Positions 27,837 to 35,606 of a stretch of 64,000 nucleotides of DNA are shown here, piece after piece. Origin of the DNA: CAWBAT01 sp046331665 (GTDB lineage: Bacteria; Acidobacteriota; Terriglobia; Versatilivoradales; Versatilivoraceae). Position numbers and translations under genes: made by a program. The DNA is taken from positions 1-64,000 of the forward strand of contig JAXLQK010000029.1 of the NCBI GenBank assembly GCA_046331665.1. The letters run 5' to 3'. A model generated the notes under the pieces. That model did not search any database. It was not told the origin of the DNA and worked only from the letters and a program-made list of their open reading frames with translations. Position 1 is the first letter of the stretch, and the number at the start of each line of letters is the position of its first letter.

Positions 27837-28451
27837 TCACTTAATGAGACCGCGTTTCGTCATCACTTTTCTAATGGCCTTGGCCACTCCCTCGACAAGG
27901 TCCGGGAGAGAATCGGGATTTGTGGTCTCGGTGACGCTGGTCCAGAGCAGTTTGTCATCCGTGATGGAGTAGATCGTTGTTTCCACCTGAAAAATCTTAT
28001 CGGTATAGACGTAGTCGGAAGAATAAACGTCTGCCCAAGCCCAGCTATAGTATCCCCAAAACGTGCCGTAATAAGGCGGATAGAACCCAGCCACATACGT
28101 CACTTTGTCCTTGGCTCCAAGCAAGCGCATGACGACGGCTCCGTCAAACCCCATTTTCTTGATTTTCTCCCGGGCTTGGTCTTTGTTCATCAAATCAGAT
28201 TCGGTGAGCACATTGTAGGATTGAAAAGGATTCCCCCGCTTGATCTCAAAAGCCATCTGATTTTCCACCATCTGCCGGTTCCCCTGGTCTTTCGTGACGC
28301 ACAGGGTTAGCAAATGTTTGAATGAATAATTCCCGGCCCCGGGAGCCGCCCAGCTTTGGACTACCTTGGTCCCCGCCTGAGAAGCCGTTTGCAGCATTCC
28401 CAACATGAAAAAGAGCATGAAGAAAAGCGTTCGAGAAAAAGATTGGCGCAC
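27837..28451 (-). CDS. Exported protein, DUF4136-like
   Basis: A 204-residue protein with a signal peptide (basic start, LFFMLFFMLGMLQTASQAG) and no lipobox Cys at the cleavage site. The mature part carries the regions seen in DUF4136-type proteins: TKVVQSW near the start, an aromatic WGYYSWAWADVY stretch and YSITDDKLLWTSVTET, with a C-terminal helix. The role is unknown; related proteins are periplasmic or outer-membrane lipoproteins. It is transcribed alone. Confidence 0.65.
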   Translation of the reverse strand: MRQSFSRTLFFMLFFMLGMLQTASQAGTKVVQSWAAPGAGNYSFKHLLTLCVTKDQGNRQMVENQMAFEIKRGNPFQSYNVLTESDLMNKDQAREKIKKMGFDGAVVMRLLGAKDKVTYVAGFYPPYYGTFWGYYSWAWADVYSSDYVYTDKIFQVETTIYSITDDKLLWTSVTETTNPDSLPDLVEGVAKAIRKVMTKRGLIK

Positions 28452-28530
28452 TGTGAACCTCCAAAAGGATGTGATTGATTCGCTATTTGCCTATGGGAAA
28501 GTCTATCTCCGTTTGACCGGATAAGATTGA

Positions 28531-29688
28531 TCATTTTGTCACAAATCGAGCCGGAGAAAACTCATTTCTCAAGACATGTTCTCGTGATTGCAATATCAAA
28601 CTGGCGGCTAAGACTCCTGCCGAATAGCTCACGGTGACTCCGTGTCCTCCGAGCCCCGCTACCCAAAAGAAGCCATCGAGATTGGGGTCCCACCCAATGA
28701 CAAAGTGGCGGTCTGGAGCGAAGGTTCTTAAACCACACCACGAATTCCGAATCCGTAATTCCGCCAGCTTCGGGAAGCAACGCAACGTCTTTTCCGCCAG
28801 CATCTCCAGGACGGAAGGATCTTGGGCCGGAAGACCCGGGCTTTCGGGAGACTCATCACAAGGGCTTAGAAGTAATCCCCCCGATTCCGGGCGAAAATAA
28901 AGTTCATGAGCGAGGTCCCAGATTATGGGCCAGGCCGGGGAAACCCAATCGAGAGCTTCAGTGACATACAGATGACGGCGGTAGGGAATCATCGGAATTG
29001 CTGTGGCCCCGGCGAGGGCGGCAATTGCGCCGGCCCAGGCGCCTGCAGCATTGACCACGATATCGACTTCGAATTCACCAACATTCGTTTCCACGGCGAC
29101 GACTCGCTGGTTGCGTGTAATGATCCTGTTTAATTTCTCGGAGAAGCGGACTTCGGCCCCACCCGCCTCAGCGGACTTCAGATACCCTCGAATGAGACCA
29201 TGGATATCAATGACCCCGTCGGTAGGACACCAGATTCCTCCAAGACAGGGAGAGCCTTCGAGCACCGGGACTTGCCTAACGATCTGTTCAAGTGGCCACC
29301 ATTCTGCCTTTACACCGGATTCCCGGGAGCGTCGTCCGTCTGCCTGAAGACGGATGGCACCTTCATCATTGGTAAGCAGAAATGAACCGATTTGTTGGAA
29401 CGGAGTTTCCACTGGCCAGGAATCCGGCAATTGGCGAAGAAAAGCAGCCCCTCCACGGGCCATTGCACTGACGGACTCCCCGGAAACGACCTGCCGGATC
29501 ATGGCCGCATTTTTCCCGGACGCATGGCTTCCAGGGATTGCTTCCTGCTCGATCACCTTCACATGGGTCATGCCCATCTGGGTCAAGTGAAAGGCAGTTG
29601 TTGCCCCCGCGAATCCAGCTCCAATAATGACACAACGCTTTTCGGTCATAGCTCCAGCCATAAAACTCCACCCATCTCTTTCCGTCAT
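28531..29688 (-). CDS. FAD-dependent oxidoreductase, glycine/D-amino-acid oxidase family
   Basis: A 385-residue DAO-family protein. The FAD-binding VIIGAGFAGATTAFHL is near residue 18, and HVKVIEQEAIPGSHASGKNAA, GAWAGAIAALAG and the C-terminal GLGGHGVTVSYSAG follow. It oxidises an amine or amino acid. The ATG at 29688 overlaps the stop of the response-regulator gene (ATGA), suggesting co-translation; internal ATGs at about 29663 and 29649 are alternatives. The frame is intact, unlike the genes upstream. Confidence 0.82.
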   Translation of the reverse strand: MTERDGWSFMAGAMTEKRCVIIGAGFAGATTAFHLTQMGMTHVKVIEQEAIPGSHASGKNAAMIRQVVSGESVSAMARGGAAFLRQLPDSWPVETPFQQIGSFLLTNDEGAIRLQADGRRSRESGVKAEWWPLEQIVRQVPVLEGSPCLGGIWCPTDGVIDIHGLIRGYLKSAEAGGAEVRFSEKLNRIITRNQRVVAVETNVGEFEVDIVVNAAGAWAGAIAALAGATAIPMIPYRRHLYVTEALDWVSPAWPIIWDLAHELYFRPESGGLLLSPCDESPESPGLPAQDPSVLEMLAEKTLRCFPKLAELRIRNSWCGLRTFAPDRHFVIGWDPNLDGFFWVAGLGGHGVTVSYSAGVLAASLILQSREHVLRNEFSPARFVTK

Positions 29689-30523
29689 TGCCCGAAGATC
29701 TTCAAAGGATTCTCGGAGTCAATCCGCTCTACTTGACCGAACCCCTCAGCAATGAACCGATAGCCGACTCCGCGGACAGTCAGAAGATAGCGTGGCTTGG
29801 TGGGGACGTCTCGAAGATAGCGGCGCAATCGAACGATGAAATTGTCAATCGCGCGCGTATCGGTATCCAGCGAAGCCTCCAGACTTCTTCCAAGATCGAC
29901 TTGCGGGAGACGGTTCGCCCAGCATGTTGAACCAAATGGTGAAGCAAGGCGTAGTTTCCATCAGAGTCAGTGGTATCACCCCGGATTTCACGCGAATTTC
30001 GGGAATTGTAAAGTCAATGGTCTTTGTCCTCCAATTTGAAAGATTTTTGATCCAAGTCGCCATTGAGAAGTCCTGCCTTCAACGTGGATTTCGGATTGCA
30101 GGGGGGCGCCATTTCTCAAGCGATGAGCGCTCCGAGTAACTGCGCAGAAACCAATGCCGACGGCGTAAAAGGCTTCCCAGTCGAGCCATCAAAATCGATA
30201 ATTCGAATGGTTTTGGCAAATAATCGTCGGCACCCGCTTCAAATCCCTGTAAAACGTCTTGCGGTTGACCACGGGCAGTCATGATCAGCACGGGAAGGAA
30301 AAGCCCTGCCTTCCGGAGTTCGGAAACCACGCGAAATCCATCCATTCCCGGCAGCATCACGTCCAATAGGATCACATCAAACCGCTCTGGCTGACGCCGT
30401 ACCGCATCCAGAGCACCTTCACCGTCTCCTGCGACTTCGACCTGATAGCCTCTTGCTTCCAGGCGTAATCGGCAATCCGTTGGCCAAGCTTGTCTCATCT
30501 TCAACAATCAGTATGGCGCTCAC
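29685..30523 (-). pseudogene. OmpR-family response regulator, frameshifted several times
   Basis: A two-component response regulator. It starts with GTG at 30523 (SAILIVEDETSLANG); the frame then shifts near 30475 and continues as RLRLEARGYQVEVAGDGE with the phosphoacceptor VILLDVMLPGMDGF and the Lys in YLPKPFE. The winged-helix domain is spread over further frames and ends in DNFIVRLRRYLR and VRGVGYRF to the stop at 29685. At least three indels separate these parts. It sits between the sensor kinase and the oxidoreductase gene and would regulate a nearby set of genes if intact. Confidence 0.75.
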
Positions 30524-30551
30524 AGTTCTCGTCTTTTCCCATTACCGCATT

Positions 30552-31448
30552 CTACGCGCGCGGCAGTTCAACTGTAAAAGTACCGCCCAACCCCTTACCC
30601 TGTACTTCCGCAAACCCTGCCTTTGTGCCGCTTGACAATTGAGCGAACGATGAATAACCCCAAGCCTGTTCCTTGGACACGCCTCGATTCGCGATGAGTT
30701 GCCCGATAAAATCTTTGAAAAATTCTCTTGAGCCGATCTCCGGGAATTCCAATCCCGAGCGGTTACGCACCCGGATCACTGCCCGCGACGACCACCAGCA
30801 GCCATCGCTGCAGCCATCGGACGCTTCCGGAGAGTTATTATTGACCCGCCATCCAGCAGTGTTGGTCAATGCGCCCATTTCTTCGTCACCCCAAACTGCC
30901 GTAGGGGAGTCATCAACTTCCAATTCCTGGAAGACCATCGGTCCTTCATTAAGTGGTACCGTGCTCGAGCCCATTCCATGCACTCCCGGACTAATGGAGC
31001 CAGTAGAATGCGATCCCGTTGGGCCGCCTCGCTCCGATGGGAAAGCCGGCCAGTGCGCAAGACTTGCTCGACCGTATGCAGCAGGCGGTCGTTATCGGCA
31101 AGCATAATGTTATAAAACTGAAGGCGAGTTGCCTCGTCGACTCGCGGGTTTTCAGAGTTTCCAAATAAAGGCGGATGGAGGTGATGGGAGTCTTCAGCTC
31201 GTGAGTGACTGCATTGATGAATCCAGTCATGTTGTTCATTGGCAGGGCACTGCGAACCAGAAAGGTCGTATTCAGAATGAGTCCGGCAATGATGGCTATA
31301 AAAAAAATGCATCTCTAAAACCAGGGATGGCTACCTGCCGCCAATGCAAAACGACCCATCCCACATTCAAGGCGACGGCCAGTGCAACCAGGCAGGTCCC
31401 CAGGGCAATAAAGAATATGATGGAACTCTTCCGACTTGGTACATGCAT
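30552..31448 (-). pseudogene. Sensor histidine kinase, frameshifted several times
   Basis: The N-terminus (about 31448) has a hydrophobic segment (IIFFIALGTCLVALAVAL). Further on, in different frames, come the H-box FINAVTHELKTPITSIRLYL, EATRLQFYNIMLADNDRLLHTVEQVL (dimerisation helix), VRVRNRSGLE-like ATPase pieces and the closing GGTFTVELPRA. At least four frame changes break the gene. It ends 28 bp before the response regulator start, so the two made an operon. Sensed signal unknown. Confidence 0.7.
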
Positions 31449-31740
31449 CGAGCCAATTCTAGGCGAAGGTCGCGAAGGGAGCAAACCGGAATATTGATGG
31501 GGCTACAATTCCTAGGCTTGCGTCGCGAAAATTTGGTGTAGAGTATTCCTGTGCGTCTTTGCCAGGTTCCATTCTCGCCTCATGGAAAATCTTAATGGAC
31601 GGTTGGGCGACTCCCTAAGCCCGGAGTCATGAAATTCATTTGGGTTTGTTCCCGAAATGCATAGACTTCCGGGATGCAGTTCGGGACCTTCGGAAAAATC
31701 AGCGATTGCTTGATCTAGCCATGAACCAGGAGAGGTTACG
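31449..31740. other. Divergent intergenic stretch
   Basis: This 292-bp gap lies between the sensor-kinase and methyltransferase remnants. It should hold two promoters. I find no clear promoter, hairpin or repeat. Confidence 0.4.
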
Positions 31741-32748
31741 ATGACGAGTGAAAAACCAAATCCAGAATTAATTTTTGACGCTCTGAATGCCTACCAAAAA
31801 TCAGCCACCTTGAGCGGCGCCATAGAACTTGATCTATTTACGGGTGTGGGCGAAGGGAAGAATACAGTTTCCCCAATTGGCCGAATACTGCAAAGCCACT
31901 GCCAAAGGGATCAGGGTGTTGTGTGACTTTATGGTCATTCAGGGCTTTTTGGGAAAAGATGACGCCATTATCTTTTGACCCCCATCTCAGCCGTTTCTGG
32001 ATCGAAAATCCCCAAGTTATCTCGGGTCCATCGTTCGATTCCCCAAACAACCCCTTCGATAGAGGGGGCCTTTCAAGATGTTGCCTCGTTGGTCCGGAAG
32101 GAGGGATCGGTTCTCGCAGGGGACGGTAGAGGCGAACAATCCCATTTGGGTCGAATTTGCCAGAAGCATGGCACCATTGGCTCTCCCGGATGGCCGAGGC
32201 AGTAGCCAAGTTAGTTGAGCCGAAGGCGGGAAATCTTCCCAAGGTCCTGGATATTGCCGCTGGACATGGATATTGGCGGGGATCTCGATCGGGAAGTGAA
32301 TCCCCAGGCTCAGATTGTTGCACTCGACTGGCCTGCGGTGCTTGAAGTGGCAAAGACGAACGCCTCAAAAGCAGGGATGGATGGGCGATTTCATACGCTC
32401 CCGGGAAGTGCCTTCGAAACGGAATTTGCGGGTGAATATGAAATTGTCCTTTTGACAAATTTCCTTCACCACTTTGATCAGGAAACCTGTAAAGGGCTGA
32501 TTGGGAAAATCAGAAAGTCCATAAGCAAAGGGGGAAGGACTTTGACGGTGGAATTTGTGCCCAACGAAGATCGGGTCTCTCCACCGGTGGCTGCCTCATT
32601 TGCGATGATGATGCTCGGAACGACGGCCTCCGGGGATGCCTATACCTTCTCGGAGTACGAACAAATGTTTCGGGAAGGTGGGTTTTCGCGCTCTGAGCTG
32701 CATACGGTCCCAAACGCACCTCAGAGTGTGATCGTCAGTTACGCCTAA
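31741..32748 (+). pseudogene. O-methyltransferase (SAM-dependent), frameshifted several times
   Basis: It starts at ATG 31741, after GGAGAGG. The N-terminal dimerisation part (PNPELIFDALNAYQKSATLSGAIELDLF) is intact for about 40 codons. The protein then continues through other frames: GIRVLCDFMVIQGFL, YLGSIVRF, FQDVASLVRK, FARSMAPLAL, VLDIAAGHG (SAM-binding motif I) and an intact last part from about 32290 (NPQAQIVALDWP, LLTNFLHHFDQETC). About four or five indels are needed to join them. The family methylates hydroxyl groups of small aromatic compounds. Confidence 0.75.
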
Positions 32749-32828
32749 TTGTCGCGGAAACGGCAATCTGCTGTATGAATTGGCGTTATAAATTTTGTGA
32801 TTCCCTGTTCAAGGCACTTGAACTTCTA

Positions 32829-32991
32829 CCAACAGGCTTGGCGCCTTACGGAGCTTTGTCGATACATGATGGGGGTTTCTATAAACAGATCGCCCCTAGC
32901 GGGGCTCAATCGGCTCCAACCTCTCTATGCGACCAGTCTGGTTCATTCTGCGTGCGGCAATCCAATTTGTAGTTTCCCGTTGGATCAATAG
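32829..32991. repeat. Direct repeat copy 1, with inverted REP units
   Basis: About 160 bp here recur with few changes at 33662-33818, on the other side of the transposase gene. The copy holds a degenerate inverted REP unit (about 32829-32855) and a perfect-stem variant at 32878-32906 (GCCCCTAGCGGGGC core followed by a conserved flank). Reading in the other direction, the unit is AGCCCCGCTAGGGGCGATCT, a GC-changed form of the array unit at 33.9-34.2 kb. Confidence 0.7.
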
Positions 32992-33060
32992 GTTGTATTT
33001 GATTTTTCGTGGGCCAATGGGTGAATTCTGTCTGTTGGCTTGCCTGACTTGATTCCCCTT

Positions 33061-33186
33061 AGCTCTCGCTTAGACAGACCTGTTTGCGAGATTTTGCCGA
33101 GCAAATGGCCAAGCTCCGTCAGGAGCGACCTGTATATAGATATGTGTGTCCCCAACCTTCCAAGCTCCGGGTTGTGATGACCTGTT
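33061..33186. repeat. Three REP units downstream of the transposase gene
   Basis: Units of the form AAGCTCCGTCAGGAGCGACC lie at 33061-33083 (degenerate), 33111-33133 (clean) and 33162-33186 (degenerate), about 51 bp apart. The intervening text (TATATAGATATGTGTGTCCC) matches the big array at 33.9 kb. They sit right after the stop of the transposase gene, in opposite orientation to the units beyond its start. Confidence 0.7.
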
Positions 33187-33195
33187 ACCTTTACA

Positions 33196-33654
33196 TCAGT
33201 GGGTGACTTGAATATGCATTTCATCAAAATCAACATCAAACTTCTTTAGCAACTGCATATACTCGTCCCGAAATCTTAATTTCTTGTGGTGTTGTTCTTG
33301 CAGTTGAATGTAACGGATTACTTTTCCTAGTTGTGAGTGAGAATAAGAAAACGCACCAAAACCCTCTTGCCAATTGAATTTTCCGCGGAACCATTTCTTC
33401 TCGTTGATGAACCCCGCAGATATGGCCTTAATGTCCCGAACAAGATCAGATAGGGCAATATCGGGTTTCATGCCTAGGAGTAAATGAAGATGGTCGGGCA
33501 TGCTGTTTACGGCGATTAGTTTCTGTCCACGGTTGTGGACAATGCCAGTGATGTATTTGTGAATCTCCTCCTTGAAATCCTTCTTTATAAGGGATTCTCT
33601 GGCCTGAACGGCGAAAATGACATGAACATAAATTTGGGAATAGGTGTTAGCCAT
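33196..33654 (-). mobile_element. REP-associated tyrosine transposase (RAYT, IS200/IS605 TnpA-like)
   Basis: A 152-residue single-domain Y1 transposase, intact. VHVIFAVQARESLI opens the fold, the HUH pair is in MPDHLHLLLGM, and the catalytic Tyr lies in the helix VIRYIQLQEQHH. Such proteins nick single-stranded DNA at hairpins next to tetranucleotide guides. No TnpB gene is present. REP hairpins flank the gene in inverted orientation, and a REP array follows, as is typical of RAYT loci; this supports domesticated REP spreading rather than an ordinary IS200. It is the only unbroken gene between 29.7 and 35.5 kb. Confidence 0.88.
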
Positions 33655-33661
33655 GTCAAAA

Positions 33662-33818
33662 AACAGGCCGCTCCTACGGAGCTTCGTCGATACTTGGTGG
33701 GGGTTTCTATAAACAGATCGCCCCTAGCGGGGCTCAATCGGCTCCAACCTCTCTATGCGACCAGTCTGTCTATTCTGCGCGCGGCAATCCAATTTTTAGT
33801 TTCCCGCTGGATCGATAA
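33662..33818. repeat. Direct repeat copy 2, with inverted REP units, upstream of the transposase gene
   Basis: This is the second copy of the roughly 160-bp segment at 32829-32991. It starts with a clean inverted REP unit (33662-33684, AACAGGCCGCTCCTACGGAG) and has the GCCCCTAGCGGGGC hairpin variant at 33706-33734. Between the copies lie the transposase gene and downstream units, so the layout is segment - units - RAYT - segment. Confidence 0.75.
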
Positions 33819-33888
33819 TTTTATCGATGTTTTGCCGAGCCGCTAAGAGTTTATTTTGAATAGGGTGTTGTCCTAACAGGAAGCATTT

Positions 33889-34169
33889 AGCTCCGTCAGG
33901 AGCGGCCTGTATATAGATATGTGTGTCCCCAAATCCTTCCAAGCTCCGCTAGGAGCGACCTGTTTATAGATATGCGTGCCCCCAGATCCTGCCAAGCTCC
34001 GTTAGGAGCGTCTCGTTTATAGACCTTGCCTGCGCGAAATGGCCAAGCCTGTTAGAGCGTCCTGTTGGCAGACCTGCCCTGCGCAAAAATCACCAAGCTC
34101 CGTTAGGAGCGACCTGTGTATAGACCTTGCCGAGGCGAAAATCACCAAGCTCCGTCAGGAGCGGCCTGT
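33889..34169. repeat. REP-like tandem array, six units of about 52 bp
   Basis: Six copies of a hairpin core (consensus AAGCTCCGTTAGGAGCGACC plus TGT) start at about 33889, 33941, 33994, 34045, 34095 and 34147; spacings are 52, 53, 51, 50 and 52 bp. The core forms a CTCC-GTTA-GGAG stem-loop. Spacers are similar to each other: TATAGATATG(T/C)G(T/C) in the first two, then a TATAGACCTTGCC-GCGAAAATCACC type. The last unit ends four bases before the DUF1501 stop at 34173. Spacers are conserved and no cas gene is present, so this is a REP array and not CRISPR. Confidence 0.85.
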
Positions 34170-34172
34170 CCA

Positions 34173-35606
34173 CTAAGCAAGCATCTTGGGGATAACATTA
34201 CCTTCCACGTCGGTTAATCGGAAGTCTCTTCCCATGTGACGGTAGGTGAGTCGCGTGTGGTCGAAGCCCAGGCATTGCATCAGGGTGGCCTGCAGGTCAT
34301 GAACGTGGACGGATCTTCGACAATATTCGTGACAAAAGCCGTCGGTTTTCCTAATAACTTGGCCCCCTTTGATTCCCCCGCCCGCCAGCCACATACTATA
34401 GGCGTTGGGATGGTGGTCGCGCCCTGCATTTTCCGCATCTTCAGGCTTGCGGATTTCCACCATCGGGGTGCGCCGAATTCTCCGCCCCAAACAATCAGGG
34501 TCTCGTCGAGCAGCCCTTTGTTTAAGATCCTTGATTAAGGCCGCAGTTGATTTGATCTTCTACAGCGCTTGGGAAGTTTTCTGTTGAGCTCAACGTGATC
34601 ATCCCAGCTGGCGTCCATCATCAAGATAAATCGGACACCCCGTTCCACCATGCGACGCGCTAACAGACAATTCGTCGCATATTGTTTTAGGTCCTCGTCA
34701 CTACTCGTTACTCCGTATTGGTCAAGAATGCTTTGAGGTTCATTGTCGAAGCTTAACAAACCAGGGGCCTCCATTTGCATTCGAAATGCCAGTCTACAAG
34801 CTGAAATACGGAGTGCGATTTCCATATCCCCCGTGCTGCTGGGCAAACGCTCTTCATTCAAGTCCCGAAGGGTCTCCAGAGCCAGCTTCGCGATGCCTGG
34901 TTAATGCCAGAGGGGTTAGAGAGGTAGAGGATCGGGTCTCCGCTGTTTCGGAAGACTGTCCCCTGATAATGTGACGGCAGAAAGCCGCTGGAAAAATTAC
35001 TGGCACCGCCACTGGTTCCGACGCCCGAGGTGAGCACGACAAAGCTCGGCAGATTTTGCGATTCACTCCTCAGTCCTACACCGACCATGCACCCAAGAAG
35101 TCGGCCTTCCGAATCGGTAATGGACCCGTGAATAGAAGAAGTGATCAAAGGGTGGTGATTAAAGGTACTGGTGTGCAGCATCCGGATCAGACAACTTCGT
35201 CTCCGCAGGAACTGATATGGGGCAGCAATCGGAAAATGGCACTGACATTCCTGGCTGCCTGGAATTTGTAGTGACTCGCCATAACGGCGGCCGTGGGCTT
35301 GATAAAAGCCAGTTTTAGATCCTTCGCTTGGCGAGGGGGGAAGAGATTGCCTGACGGGGCTTTTCGGCAGAGCCATTTTCATCAAACAGTTCGAATTGCC
35401 GTCCTCCTCCATAAACATAAAAATCACATGCTTGGCTTTTGGCGCAAAGTGCGGAAGCTGGGGGCCAGAGGATTCACCCGTGGCAGAGCGTTTCATGGCC
35501 GTCTGCGGTCAATAAACTGTAGCCAAAGCCATGACCCCGACTCCCCTGGCACACCGTTGCAGGAAATCTCTTCGTGATTGAGTTGTTTGAAGTGACGAAA
35601 ATCCAT
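34173..35606 (-). pseudogene. DUF1501 protein (second copy), frameshifted several times
   Basis: Partner of the PSD1-type gene. A twin-arginine motif (SRRDFLQRCARGVG) lies near 35550-35575 in one frame, AKHVIFMFMEEDG and GASNFSSGFLPSHYQG in another, LLARRMVERGVRFILMMD at 34.6-34.7 kb in a third, and HHPNAYSMWLAGGGIKGG, VHVHDLQATLMQCLGFDH and NVIPKMLA in the last frame to 34173. At least four indels separate them. The start is uncertain (ATG 35606 is a guess) because the first 35 bp and the end of the PSD1 frame are also shifted. The last six-unit REP array runs up to the stop codon. Confidence 0.78.

Noticed and set aside
33196..33654. Complete IS200/IS605 insertion with TnpB
   Set aside because: Only the Y1 transposase is present and the flanking hairpins are REP-type; no TnpB gene is found.
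33889..34169. CRISPR array
   Set aside because: The unit spacers are similar to each other, the repeats vary in sequence, and no cas gene is present. It fits a REP array next to a RAYT gene.
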